Made by a program: the position numbers and the translations under genes. From Lysobacter antibioticus (GTDB lineage Bacteria > Pseudomonadota > Gammaproteobacteria > Xanthomonadales > Xanthomonadaceae), in NCBI RefSeq assembly GCF_000731095.1, contig NZ_JMTZ01000014.1:179039-243038 (forward strand): DNA of 64,000 bases, given 5' to 3'. The stretch's first letter is position 1. Each line of letters opens with the position of its first letter. Of the stretch, positions 28,520-36,889 are shown one piece after another. The notes beneath the pieces are model-generated. The model was not told the DNA's origin. It did not search any database and saw only the letters and a program-made list of their open reading frames with translations.

Positions 28520-29137
28520 GTGATCGATCCGGACGGCTACAGGCCCAATGTCGGCATCGTGTTGATGCACCCGGACGGCCGCTTGTTCTGGGCCCGCCGC
28601 GTGCATCGCGATGGCTGGCAATTCCCGCAGGGCGGGATGAATACCGACGAGACGCCGCTCGAGGCGATGTATCGCGAGTTGCGCGAGGAAACCGGTCTGC
28701 TCCCGCAACATGTCGAAGTGCTCGGCGCCACCCCGGGCTGGCTGCGCTATCGCCTGCCGCGGCGGGCGATCCGCCGCAACGACCGCCTGGTCTGCATCGG
28801 CCAAAAACAAGTGTGGTTCCTGCTGCGCCTGACCGGCGAGGAGTCGGACCTGCGCCTGGATCTGACCGACAAGCCCGAGTTCGATCACTGGCGCTGGGTC
28901 GATTTCTGGTACCCGGTCGAGCACGTGGTGATGTTCAAGCGCGGCGTCTATGCCAGCGCCCTGCGCCATCTGGCCCCGTTCGCGCGTCTGGTCGCCGGCC
29001 AGCAGGCCGTGCCCGCGCCCGGTCCGGATGCCCGGTCGCACGAGGCCTACCTGTCGGGCTGCAACCACCCGCGGTCGCGGGCCTGCGGCGGGCCCGGCAA
29101 TCCGGTGCGCGGCAGCGGCTCCGAATCGGGCAGCTGA
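28520..29137 (+). CDS. rppH: RNA pyrophosphohydrolase
   Basis: Removes pyrophosphate from the 5' end of mRNA and so triggers RNase E-dependent decay. The GTG at 28520 has TTGGAG 8 nt upstream and gives the usual [15 protein letters not shown] opening; the open frame further upstream has no support. The Nudix box is at about residues 38-60 ([20 protein letters not shown]). At 205 residues it carries a Pro/Gly/Ser-rich tail of about 45 residues, as is common in xanthomonads. Confidence 0.95.
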   Translation: MIDPDGYRPNVGIVLMHPDGRLFWARRVHRDGWQFPQGGMNTDETPLEAMYRELREETGLLPQHVEVLGATPGWLRYRLPRRAIRRNDRLVCIGQKQVWFLLRLTGEESDLRLDLTDKPEFDHWRWVDFWYPVEHVVMFKRGVYASALRHLAPFARLVAGQQAVPAPGPDARSHEAYLSGCNHPRSRACGGPGNPVRGSGSESGS

Positions 29138-29234
29138 ACCTCCCGGACCGGGCGGGGGGCCGAGCCGGCTAGGCCTACCCGCCGGGCCCGTCCGGCCGGG
29201 GCCGCACGGCATTCCAGCACTTGGTTGCTTGCTG

Positions 29235-29262
29235 TTAATTGACAATCATTCGCATCCGTGGC
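29235..29262 (+). promoter_or_regulatory. Fur-box-like operator overlapping a -35 element before bfd
   Basis: TTAATTGACAATCATTCGC (29235-29253) matches about 12 of 19 positions of the classical Fur box and contains TTGACA at 29239-29244. A possible weak -10 follows near 29262. Its place upstream of the ferredoxin that releases iron from bacterioferritin fits iron repression by Fur. Confidence 0.55.
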
Positions 29263-29309
29263 GGAATGGCCCTGCAGCCATCCGGCTGCATGACCGACAG
29301 CCCACGCCC

Positions 29310-29513
29310 GTGTACGTCTGCATCTGCAACGGAGTCACCGACCGCGACATTCGCCAGGCCGCCGAAGCCGGTTGCCGCAGCGTGCCCGAGCTGACCATGC
29401 GCACCGGTGCCGGCGCCAATTGCGGCAGTTGCCTGGAGCTGGCCACCTCGCTGCTCGAACAGGCCCGCAACGTGCGCGAGCTGCCGCTGGACGTGCTGCA
29501 ACAAGCCGCCTGA
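29310..29513 (+). CDS. bfd: Bacterioferritin-associated ferredoxin
   Basis: A 67-residue [2Fe-2S] ferredoxin that reduces bacterioferritin to mobilise stored iron. Cys4, Cys6, Cys38 and Cys41 (VCICNG and NCGSC) give the diagnostic CxC...CxxC pattern. The start is a GTG with no good ribosome site; the conserved MYVCICNGVTD opening decides it. It lies between a Fur-like box and the bacterioferritin gene, about 260 bases upstream of the latter. Confidence 0.92.
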   Translation: MYVCICNGVTDRDIRQAAEAGCRSVPELTMRTGAGANCGSCLELATSLLEQARNVRELPLDVLQQAA

Positions 29514-29773
29514 GCCGCATTGCCTGCAGGCCGATCCGGCCCGCCGTTCGTCCGTACCATCCCGCCGATCCGCTCACACCGCGCCGCCCTGGCGCTGGGC
29601 TGGACCTGTCCGTTCCTGGCGTGTCGCGTCACCGGCTCGGACGATTGCCGCGACCGTTCGTCGACGGCCCCGAACGACAGTGATTCTCGACTCCCGTTGC
29701 GCACGATTCGCGTTCCGTCATGGCGTTCGCGAAAGGGCTAAAGTGCCGCCCATTGCAACGTCGGAGCACGGCC

Positions 29774-30247
29774 ATGAAAGGCGATCCCAAGGTCATCGAA
29801 TATCTCAACAAGGCGCTCTACAACGAGCTGACCGCGATCAACCAGTACTTCCTGCACGCCAAGATGCTGAAGAACTGGGGCCTGAAAGAATTGGCCGAAC
29901 ACGAGTACCACGAGTCCATCGACGAGATGAAGCATGCCGACAAGCTGTCGGACCGCATCCTCTTCCTCGACGGTCTGCCGAACTTCCAGGCCCTGGGTAA
30001 GCTGCGCATCGGCGAAAACCCGCGCGAACTGCTGGCTTGCGACCTCGCGCTCGAACTCGAAGCGATCCCGCTGCTGCGCGAAGCGATCAAGTACTGCGAG
30101 ACGGTCAGCGACTACGTCAGCCGCAAGCTGTTCGCCGACATCCTCGATTCCGAGGAAGAACATGTCGATTGGATCGAGACTCAGCTCGCCCTGATCGAGC
30201 GTCTCGGCGAGCAGAACTATCTGCTGACCAAGATCGAGGAAGGCTGA
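29774..30247 (+). CDS. bfr: Bacterioferritin
   Basis: A 24-mer haem-containing iron store with a diiron ferroxidase site. The 157-residue product has the canonical ligands: Glu in [12 protein letters not shown], Glu in [13 protein letters not shown], and EEEHVDWIE near the end; Met52-type haem ligand in the IDEMKHAD segment. The start at 29774 has CGGAG 7 nt upstream. It follows bfd but is separated by a spacer, so it may have its own promoter. It ends at a strong terminator. Confidence 0.96.
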   Translation: MKGDPKVIEYLNKALYNELTAINQYFLHAKMLKNWGLKELAEHEYHESIDEMKHADKLSDRILFLDGLPNFQALGKLRIGENPRELLACDLALELEAIPLLREAIKYCETVSDYVSRKLFADILDSEEEHVDWIETQLALIERLGEQNYLLTKIEEG

Positions 30248-30375
30248 GGGCGGTTTAGTAACGAGTGGCAAGGAGCGAGGAGCGAGCAACGAGTAAGGCG
30301 TTCGCTGCCGCTGCACTGTTCCAGCAGCTATCCAGCCAGCCGCGCGCAAGGCGCGCCGCCAGCCAGACAACAGAA

Positions 30376-30407
30376 AGCCGCCGGCTTGCGCCGGCGGCTT
30401 TTTTTGT
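30376..30407 (+). terminator. Rho-independent terminator downstream of bfr
   Basis: AGCCGCCGGC / GCCGGCGGCT with a 4-nt loop (TTGC), followed by seven T residues. It lies about 130 bases after the bfr stop. Confidence 0.9.
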
Positions 30408-30477
30408 GGGCGATCATGGCGGGGCCGCGTTAGCGCGCTTTGTCTTTGCCTTCGCCCCCACTCACTCCTCACTCCTC

Positions 30478-31062
30478 TCAACTCATTTCCAGCTCTTTCG
30501 GTTTGCGCCGGAACAGCTTGCGCCAGATCCACCACAGCACCGTCGCGATCAGCACGCTGATCAGCACGACGATGCCGAGGGTCACCCAGGGGTAGGCGAA
30601 GACCAGGGCGAGGCCGCCGAGCACCGCGGCGTCCTCGGTGACCGAGGCGGTCCAGTTGCTGATCGGCTCGGGCGAGGTGTTGAGCAGGGCACGCGAGCCG
30701 GACTTCAGCAGGTGGCTGGTCAGGGCCACGCCGGCGCCGGCGGCGAGCGCGCCCGCGCCGAGCTCGCCGTCGGGCGACATGGTTGCCGCGGCCAGGAAGG
30801 CGCCGACCGGCACCCGCAACAGGGTATGCAGCAGGTCCCAGCCCGAATCGACGCCGGGGATCTTGTCGGCGAAGAACTCGCCGGCGGCGAGCAGGCCGCA
30901 GACCCCGAGCACCCACGGCGACTGGGTCGCCTGCAGGGCCTGCGGCAGGTCCAGCCAGCCTAGCCAGCCGGCCAGGCCGACGCCGAACACGGTCAGGTAG
31001 ACCCGAACCCCCGACAGCCAGGCGAGAACTACGCCAACTGCGAACAGGTGCGCATCGGACAT
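30478..31062 (-). CDS. DUF4126-like membrane protein
   Basis: A 194-residue integral membrane protein with about five hydrophobic segments. Family-type stretches are AWLSGVRVYLTVFGVGLAGW, FADKIPGVDSGWDLLHTLLR, ALTSHLLKSGSRALLNTSPEP and a Trp/Arg/Lys-rich cytosolic end. The FADKIPGVDS motif is typical of the DUF4126 family as I remember it. No reaction is known. It is divergent from the coiled-coil membrane gene at 31133. The ATG at 31062 is the first with a nearby GGAA site. Confidence 0.75.
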   Translation of the reverse strand: MSDAHLFAVGVVLAWLSGVRVYLTVFGVGLAGWLGWLDLPQALQATQSPWVLGVCGLLAAGEFFADKIPGVDSGWDLLHTLLRVPVGAFLAAATMSPDGELGAGALAAGAGVALTSHLLKSGSRALLNTSPEPISNWTASVTEDAAVLGGLALVFAYPWVTLGIVVLISVLIATVLWWIWRKLFRRKPKELEMS

Positions 31063-31132
31063 CGTGGCATTCCCGTTAAGATTTAAGGTTGAGTATAGGT
31101 AAAGCCGGCGGTGTGAGCCGTCGTCGTCGAGC

Positions 31133-31867
31133 ATGGCCAAAGTACCGCCGCCCCGTTTCGTCATCGTCCAGCAGCAGCCCGACAAGCGTCCTTATATCTG
31201 GAGCGCCGTGGGCGTGGCGTGGTTGGTGTCGCTGCTGGTGGCCTGGTTCTGGTCGCAGTCGCTGGCCGCGCCGCGGCTGCCCAAGCTGGTCGCCGAGCTG
31301 GAAACCACCCAGCGCGAGCTGCGCGACCGCCAGAACCAGCTCGACCGGCTGGCCCAGCGCGAAGCCACCCTGCAGCGCTCCGACCAGATCAGCCGCGCCG
31401 CCAACAAGCAGGTGCAGGGCTCGCTGGCCCAGCGCGATGCCGAGATCTCCGACCTGCGCGCCGACATCGCCTTCTACGAGCGCCTGGTCGGCGCGACCGC
31501 GCCGGCCAAGGGCCTCAACGTGCATTCGGTCGAGTTCCAGCCCGAGACCGGCGGCACCTGGCGTTACCAGATCGTGCTGACCCAGAACCTCAACCGGGGC
31601 GCGGTCAGCAACGGCGGCCTGCAGTTCCAGGTCGAGGGGGTGCGAGGGGGCAAGCTCGCATCGATCGGTTGGGACGAGTTGCACCAGAAGCCCAAGGCAC
31701 CGATCCAGGACTATTCATTCCGTTACTTCCAGCAACTCGGTGGCAGCGTCATGTTGCCGGCCGGATTCACCCCCCAACGCGTGCGCGTCTCGCTGCGTGG
31801 GGAGAATGCGGCGATCGAGCAGCATTTCGCCTGGAAGAGCGGCGTTACCGTAACCGGGGAAACTTAA
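31133..31867 (+). CDS. Membrane-anchored coiled-coil protein (DUF6776-like), copy 1
   Basis: A 244-residue bitopic protein: short cytosolic N-terminus, one membrane segment (about 22-44), a coiled coil (about 50-118; ELETTQRELRDRQNQLDRLA) and a periplasmic beta domain (about 120-244) with [23 protein letters not shown] and the end FAWKSGVTVTG. It is a clear paralogue of the gene at 32329. It lies 3 nt upstream of the bactofilin gene and surely shares its transcript. I infer that it links the bactofilin polymer to the membrane or cell wall. Confidence 0.82.
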   Translation: MAKVPPPRFVIVQQQPDKRPYIWSAVGVAWLVSLLVAWFWSQSLAAPRLPKLVAELETTQRELRDRQNQLDRLAQREATLQRSDQISRAANKQVQGSLAQRDAEISDLRADIAFYERLVGATAPAKGLNVHSVEFQPETGGTWRYQIVLTQNLNRGAVSNGGLQFQVEGVRGGKLASIGWDELHQKPKAPIQDYSFRYFQQLGGSVMLPAGFTPQRVRVSLRGENAAIEQHFAWKSGVTVTGET

Positions 31868-31870
31868 GCG

Positions 31871-32296
31871 ATGTTCAAGACCAACAAACCGACCCAGATC
31901 CGCGAAGGCCAGGTCGACACCATGATCGGGCCGCAGGTGGTGATTCGGGGCGACCTGCATTTCAGCGGCGGGCTGTACATCGAAGGCCGGGTGATCGGCA
32001 AGCTGGTGGCCCAGGAAGGCCAGCCGGCCAGCCTGACCCTGGCCGAGAACGGCAGCATCGAGGGCGAGGTGCGGGCGCCGATCGTCGTGCTCAACGGCGA
32101 GCTCAACGGCGACGTCTACGCCAGCGAGCGGGTGGAACTCGCCGCCAAGGCCCGGGTCCAAGGCAACGTCCACTACAAGGTCGTCGAGATGACGGCCGGT
32201 TCGATGCTCACCGGCCGTTTGATTCATGTCGATGCCCACACCGCGGCGTTGCCCGCGCCTGAAGCCCTGATTACCGCGGATGCCCTGATGGATTGA
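31871..32296 (+). CDS. Bactofilin
   Basis: A 141-residue polymer-forming cytoskeletal protein with the right-handed beta-helix repeats of bactofilins (IRGDLHFSGGLYIEGRVIG, then IEGEVRAPIVVLNGELNGDV and VYASERVELAAKARVQGNV). Short disordered ends are present (MFKTNKPTQIREGQ; the Ala/Pro/Asp tail). Bactofilins scaffold localised wall synthesis or appendages. It lies between two paralogous membrane-anchored coiled-coil genes, which suggests that these three form one membrane-attached assembly. Confidence 0.93.
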   Translation: MFKTNKPTQIREGQVDTMIGPQVVIRGDLHFSGGLYIEGRVIGKLVAQEGQPASLTLAENGSIEGEVRAPIVVLNGELNGDVYASERVELAAKARVQGNVHYKVVEMTAGSMLTGRLIHVDAHTAALPAPEALITADALMD

Positions 32297-32328
32297 GGGG
32301 CGCCGCCCCAACCCCCAAGACGGAACGG

Positions 32329-33165
32329 ATGAGCGACGAACCCTCCAAGCCCGTTCCGTCTCCCGCCGATCCGGCCCCGGCTCCGGCTCCGGCCGGACCC
32401 GCCGCAACGGCTGCGCCGCCCACCGGTTCCGCCTCGCCCAGCGCCGCGACGCCCGTCCACGGGCATCGTGGCCGGCTGTTGGCCGGGCTGGCCCTCGCCG
32501 TGGCCCTGGCCTTCGGCGGCTGGGGCCTGTGGGGTGCGATCACCGGTTCCGACGAGCCGGTGCCGCCGCCCACGGCGGGGGGCGCGACGATGACGTCGCG
32601 GCAGATGCAGGCCGAACTGGAAGGCCTGCGCCAGCGCGTCACCACGCTCGGCCGCTCCGACGGCATCAGCCGCCAGGCCAATCGCGACCTGCAGAGCGCC
32701 CTGGCCGAGCGCGACGAGGAAATCGCCGGCCTGCGCGCCGACGTCGCCTTCTACGAACGCCTGGTCGGCGCCACCGGGCAGCGCCGCGGCCTGACCGTGC
32801 ATGCGCTGAAGATGCAGCCGCAGCAAGGCGCACCGTCGGCCTGGCACTTCACCACCACCCTGACCCAGAACCTCAATCGCGGCGCCGTCAGCGCCGGCCG
32901 CGTCACCCTCGCGCTGGAGGGCACCCGCGCCGGCAAGCTCGAAAAACTGCTCTGGGCCGACCTGCGCCAGCAGCCCGAGGCGCCCGGCACGCCGTATTCG
33001 TTCAAGTACTTCGAGCAAGTCGAGGGCGACGTGTTCCTGCCGCCCGGCCTGACCCCGGTGCGGGTAACGGTGCGCCTGACCCCGCAGAAGGGCGCGGTGA
33101 TCGAACAATCCTTCAGCTGGGCCGACGCCACCCGCGACAACGGCGGCACCGGTGCAGGCGGCTGA
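32329..33165 (+). CDS. Membrane-anchored coiled-coil protein (DUF6776-like), copy 2
   Basis: A 278-residue paralogue of the gene at 31133. It has a Pro/Ala-rich cytosolic extension (about 1-48), a membrane segment (about 50-72), a coiled coil (about 88-145; [20 protein letters not shown]) and a periplasmic domain with [23 protein letters not shown] and [11 protein letters not shown] chose the ATG at 32329; an in-frame TTG at 32293 that overlaps the bactofilin stop is the alternative. The order copy 1 - bactofilin - copy 2 points to a heteromeric anchor. Confidence 0.8.
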   Translation: MSDEPSKPVPSPADPAPAPAPAGPAATAAPPTGSASPSAATPVHGHRGRLLAGLALAVALAFGGWGLWGAITGSDEPVPPPTAGGATMTSRQMQAELEGLRQRVTTLGRSDGISRQANRDLQSALAERDEEIAGLRADVAFYERLVGATGQRRGLTVHALKMQPQQGAPSAWHFTTTLTQNLNRGAVSAGRVTLALEGTRAGKLEKLLWADLRQQPEAPGTPYSFKYFEQVEGDVFLPPGLTPVRVTVRLTPQKGAVIEQSFSWADATRDNGGTGAGG

Positions 33166-33223
33166 TCCGCAGTGTTCGCCCGGTGCGCTTGAATGCGCGC
33201 CGCGCGGCCCTCATCCTTTCACC

Positions 33224-33598
33224 ATGGAAACCACCCTTCTTTCCGCCGCGCCGGGCTATCAATCGCTGGAGCGGCCTCTGCAATTCTCGTCTTCGGCCGC
33301 GAACAAGGTTCGCGAACTGATCGCCGAGGAAGGCAACGACGCCCTCAAGCTGCGCGTTTACATCCAGGGCGGCGGCTGCTCGGGCTTCCAGTACGGCTTC
33401 GAGTTCGACGAGCAGCAGGGCGAGGACGACCTCGCCGTGCAGACCGACGGCGTGACCCTGCTGGTGGATCCGTTGAGCCTGCAATACCTGATGGGCGCCG
33501 AAGTCGACTACACCGAAAGCCTGCACGGTTCGCAGTTCGTGATCCGCAATCCGAACGCCAAGACCACCTGCGGCTGCGGGTCGTCGTTCGGCGTTTGA
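33224..33598 (+). CDS. erpA: Iron-sulfur cluster insertion protein
   Basis: An A-type carrier that delivers Fe-S clusters to apo-enzymes such as those of isoprenoid synthesis. Cys52, Cys116 and Cys118 ([20 protein letters not shown]) are the three conserved cluster ligands. The ATG at 33224 gives 124 residues, the usual size. It follows the bactofilin group with about 60 bases between. Confidence 0.95.
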   Translation: METTLLSAAPGYQSLERPLQFSSSAANKVRELIAEEGNDALKLRVYIQGGGCSGFQYGFEFDEQQGEDDLAVQTDGVTLLVDPLSLQYLMGAEVDYTESLHGSQFVIRNPNAKTTCGCGSSFGV

Positions 33599-33681
33599 GC
33601 GGCGCCGCGATGCACCGGGCCGCGTCTCGCGCGGCCTGGCCTTTGCACCGCCCTTCCTGAAACAGCCTTCTGGGGCGCTGG

Positions 33682-34698
33682 ATGAGACCGTTCGCATTCG
33701 TGGAAGCCGATTCGGCCTGGCGCGCGTCGCTGGACCGCGCCGACCATCTGCGCGACCAAGCCGATGCCTTGACCGCCCTGTGGCCGCAGGCGCGGGTGAT
33801 CGTGCTCGACAACGCCGGCAGCGCTCTGGCCAACGCCGACGGCAGTTTGTGTGCGCCCTTGGGCCCGGAACTCACCGATGGCCCCGGCGGCGTCGGCGCT
33901 TCGATCTTCCTGGGGCTGGCGCCGGACGGACAGGGCTGGTTCGCGCTCGATGCCGAGCTGGTCGCGTTCGAGGCGCCGCGCCGGGTCGACCTGCGCAGCG
34001 CCGCCGCGCATTGGCCGATGCTCGAAGCCAGCGTGTTCGCCCAGGCCCGCGCCCTGCAGCACTGGCGCAGCCGCAATCGCCATTGCGGCGTGTGCGGCGG
34101 CGAGATCGCCTTTTCGCGCGCCGGCTGGCTCGGCCGTTGCGGCCAATGCGGCAGCGAACACTACCCGCGCACCGACCCGGCGGTGATCGTCGCGGTCAGC
34201 GACGGTGCGCGTTTGTTGCTCGGTCGTCAGACCGGTTGGCCGGCGCGGCGCTATTCGGTGATCGCCGGCTTCGTCGAACCCGGCGAATCGCTGGAGCAGA
34301 CCGTCGCCCGCGAAGTGCTGGAAGAAACCGGCGTGCGCGTGCGCAGCTGCCGTTACCTGGGTTCGCAGCCGTGGCCGTTCCCGGGTGCGCTGATGCTCGG
34401 CTTCGCTGCGTTGGCCGAGGCCGACGAACCGCAGGTCGGCGACGAACTCGAAGAAGCGCGCTGGTTCACCCTCGACGAGATTCGTGCCGCATCCGCGCGC
34501 GGCGAACGCGCTGCGGCGCCCACGCTCGGCGAACGCGATGCCGCGTCGGCGCCGGGCGAACGCGATGCCGCGTCCGTGCTAGGCGAGCGCGATGCCGCAC
34601 TCGAGGACGACGGCCCGCTGTTGTCGCCGAGCATCTCGATCTCGCGCTGGCTGATCGACCAATGGCGCCTGGCCGCCGAGGCGGACGCCGGGCGTTGA
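33682..34698 (+). CDS. nudC: NAD+ diphosphatase / NAD-capped RNA hydrolase
   Basis: Hydrolyses NADH or NAD-capped RNA. It has a zinc ribbon (Cys135, Cys138, Cys153, Cys156), a Nudix box (about 196-218, GFVEPGESLEQTVAREVLEE) and the NudC-specific SQPWPFPG (228-235). At 338 residues it is longer than the E. coli enzyme (257). Part of the excess is a tandem stretch at 274-308 made of four nine-residue units of the type GERDAASxx. The repeat lies in a loop before the C-terminal helix and is likely disordered. Confidence 0.93.
   Translation: MRPFAFVEADSAWRASLDRADHLRDQADALTALWPQARVIVLDNAGSALANADGSLCAPLGPELTDGPGGVGASIFLGLAPDGQGWFALDAELVAFEAPRRVDLRSAAAHWPMLEASVFAQARALQHWRSRNRHCGVCGGEIAFSRAGWLGRCGQCGSEHYPRTDPAVIVAVSDGARLLLGRQTGWPARRYSVIAGFVEPGESLEQTVAREVLEETGVRVRSCRYLGSQPWPFPGALMLGFAALAEADEPQVGDELEEARWFTLDEIRAASARGERAAAPTLGERDAASAPGERDAASVLGERDAALEDDGPLLSPSISISRWLIDQWRLAAEADAGR
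34499..34604 (+). repeat. In-frame 27-bp tandem repeat inside nudC
   Basis: Four copies (27, 27, 27 and about 24 bases) of GGCGAACGCGATGCCGCG-type units, two of which match almost exactly over the first 18 bases. The unit encodes nine residues, so copy-number change would keep the frame. Confidence 0.85.
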
Positions 34699-34874
34699 TC
34701 CCGGCAAGGGATGCGTTCGCGAAAGACGCCGCCCGCGCGCTCGCGACATGCGCGGCGGTACGGAGCCGATGCATCGCCGTTACGGTCGCCCACAGTCGCG
34801 GTGTCGCGCGGTCGCGCTAGAATCCCAGGCAGATCGGACCGGGATTTTTTCGCCATGCCAGGAGCGTTGCCGCA

Positions 34875-35786
34875 ATGTCAGTCACGCTGATCGCCGCCGT
34901 CGTCGCACTCGTGCTCGGCCATCTTGCTCAGTCGCTGGCCGCGTCGGTGCGTCACTACGGCTGGTACAGCGACTGGCTGCGCTGGATCGACAGCCGCTTT
35001 CCGGAAGACAGTTTCTGGCGCGGACGCTGGGGCCTGGTCATGGCCGTGGTGCCGCCGCTGCTTGCGGTGACCCTGTTCCAACTGGCCCTCGACGAACCCT
35101 TGATCGGGCTCGGCGGGCTGCTGTTCGGCATCATCGTGCTGTTCTACGCCTGGGGCCCGCGCGACCTCGACCAGGACGTCGAAGCCCTGGCCTCGGCGCG
35201 CGACCTCAACAGCCGGCGCGAAGCCGCGGCGCGGTTCTGGCCCGAAGGCGGCACGCCGTCGCTCGATGGCGGCTCCCTGGTCGAGGCGGTGTTCCGCAAC
35301 GCCCTGCGGCGCTGGTTCGGGGTGTTGTTCTGGTTCCTCCTGCTCGGCCCGGTCGGCGCGCTCGGTTACCGCCTGGTGGCCTTGGCCGCCGAAGGCGAGG
35401 CCTCGCGCCATCTGCCCGGCGAAACCCTGGCCGGCGCGCGCACTGCCTTGGCGTTGCTGGATTGGCCGGTGGCCCAGTTGTTGACCCTGGCGCTGGCCCT
35501 GGTCGGCAATTTCGACACCGTGCTCGGCGCCTGGCGCGAATCGGGCGGGGCGCGTTTCAGTCTCGACAACCGCTTCCTCGGCGCCGTCGCCCGCGCCAGC
35601 GTGAAGTGCGAGCTGGCCGAAGAAGCCGCCGACTACGTCGACGAATCCGGCGTGGCGAGCACCGCCGTCGCCCTGGCCGCGTCCGAGGCGCCCGAGCTGC
35701 GCGACGCGATGAGCCTGGTCTGGCGCAGCCTGCTGGTCTGGCTGGCGGTGCTGGCGCTGTTCGTGATCGCCGGTTTCGTCGCCTGA
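34875..35786 (+). CDS. AmpE-like regulatory membrane protein
   Basis: A 303-residue inner-membrane protein of the CobD/AmpE type, with about four hydrophobic segments (about 2-15, 54-95, 150-175, 282-303). Family-type stretches are RHYGWYSDWLRWID, FYAWGPRDLDQDVEAL and VFRNALRRWFGVLFWF. AmpE acts with AmpD in beta-lactamase signalling in enterobacteria; no ampD is next to it here. The start has AGGAG about 10 nt upstream. Confidence 0.83.
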   Translation: MSVTLIAAVVALVLGHLAQSLAASVRHYGWYSDWLRWIDSRFPEDSFWRGRWGLVMAVVPPLLAVTLFQLALDEPLIGLGGLLFGIIVLFYAWGPRDLDQDVEALASARDLNSRREAAARFWPEGGTPSLDGGSLVEAVFRNALRRWFGVLFWFLLLGPVGALGYRLVALAAEGEASRHLPGETLAGARTALALLDWPVAQLLTLALALVGNFDTVLGAWRESGGARFSLDNRFLGAVARASVKCELAEEAADYVDESGVASTAVALAASEAPELRDAMSLVWRSLLVWLAVLALFVIAGFVA

Positions 35787-36178
35787 GGCGAGCCCCGCCG
35801 GTTTGCCGTTTGAGACCGTTTAGCCGAAACCGACGCCCCCGCATGGATGGGGGTAGGGGGGCGCCGCTCGGCCTGCGTTTGTACGGACAGGTTTCCAGGA
35901 ATCCTGCGAGCCGCGCGAGTAGCGCGTTCCCCCCGGCCGGGCCGGCGGGCCGAACGCCGGTCCTGCCTTGGGGGCGGACGGACCCGCGCGCCGCCGGCGC
36001 ATTGGTGACCGGCCGCGCTGCTCAGCGCGGTTGCGACAAACAGCACGGTTCCGGCGACAGAGCGATGCAATACCCGTTACGCGACACAGGAGTCCGGTGG
36101 TCACGATCTGAACCCCTGTAAGGCGAGCGGTCCCGCATCGCGCCTGCGCGCCCTCACGTTTGCGGAGGACTCGATCTG
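35787..36178. other. Spacer upstream of the sigma-factor cassette
   Basis: 392 bases without a supported gene. There are GC-rich inverted segments near 35930-35960 (CCGGCCGGGCCGGCGG). It should hold the promoter of the sigma gene. Confidence 0.4.
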
Positions 36179-36889
36179 GTGAATCGCTTCACGTCCATCA
36201 TCCACGCCGGTTTCGCGCCTGGCATCGCCGCGCACGACGGCCAGGGCTTCGTTCACCCGGCCGACGCGCCTGGGCTAGTATCGAAGCAATTTCCTGGAGC
36301 GTGGACGAAGGTGGACGTGGGTCAGGATTCTCCAGCGGCGAACCAACCCGCTTCGACGCGTCAGGACGATGATCACTTCATCGTGTTCCTGCGCGAGCAT
36401 CGCGAGCCGTTGATCGCGTTTCTGCGCAAATCCGCGGCGACGCACGAGGATGCGCAGGACATCGCCCAGGAAACGATGATGCGCATGCTGCGTTATCGCG
36501 ACCAGCCGGCCGAAGCGCTGAAGATCCTGATGTACCGCATCGCGATCAACGCGCTCAACGACCGCGGGCGGCGCCAGAAAACCCGGCATGCGCCCGAGCA
36601 CGTCAGCCTCGACGAGGACTATCACGCGCTGCCTTCGCAGGAACCCACGCACGATCAGCGCGTGGCGACCGAGCAGGAACTGGCACTGGTGCGTGCAGCG
36701 ATCATGCAATTACCGATGCGCAGTCGACAGATCTATCTACTCAATCGCATCAACGGCATGAGTTACACACAGATCGCGCGTCATTGCGGTATTTCTGTAA
36801 AGGCAGTGGAGAAGAATATCGGCCGGGCGCTCGCGCTTTTGCGCGCACGCATGAAGGACAGCGGCTTCGAGACCTTACAAGCACCATGA
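36179..36889 (+). CDS. ECF-type (FecI-like) RNA polymerase sigma factor
   Basis: A sigma-70-family factor. Region 2 (about 70-135) has FIVFLREHREPLIAFLRKSA and DAQDIAQETMMRMLR. Region 4 (about 168-225) has LPMRSRQIYLLNRINGMSYTQIA and ISVKAVEKNIGRALALLRAR. I give the GTG at 36179 (GGAGG at 36164-36168), yielding 236 residues. The internal GTG at 36311, with GGAG 10 nt upstream, would give a more typical 192 residues. It overlaps the FecR-type gene by 4 nt. With the STN-TonB receptor downstream this is a cell-surface signalling cassette: ligand at the receptor, signal through FecR, release of the sigma factor. Confidence 0.9.
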   Translation: MNRFTSIIHAGFAPGIAAHDGQGFVHPADAPGLVSKQFPGAWTKVDVGQDSPAANQPASTRQDDDHFIVFLREHREPLIAFLRKSAATHEDAQDIAQETMMRMLRYRDQPAEALKILMYRIAINALNDRGRRQKTRHAPEHVSLDEDYHALPSQEPTHDQRVATEQELALVRAAIMQLPMRSRQIYLLNRINGMSYTQIARHCGISVKAVEKNIGRALALLRARMKDSGFETLQAP

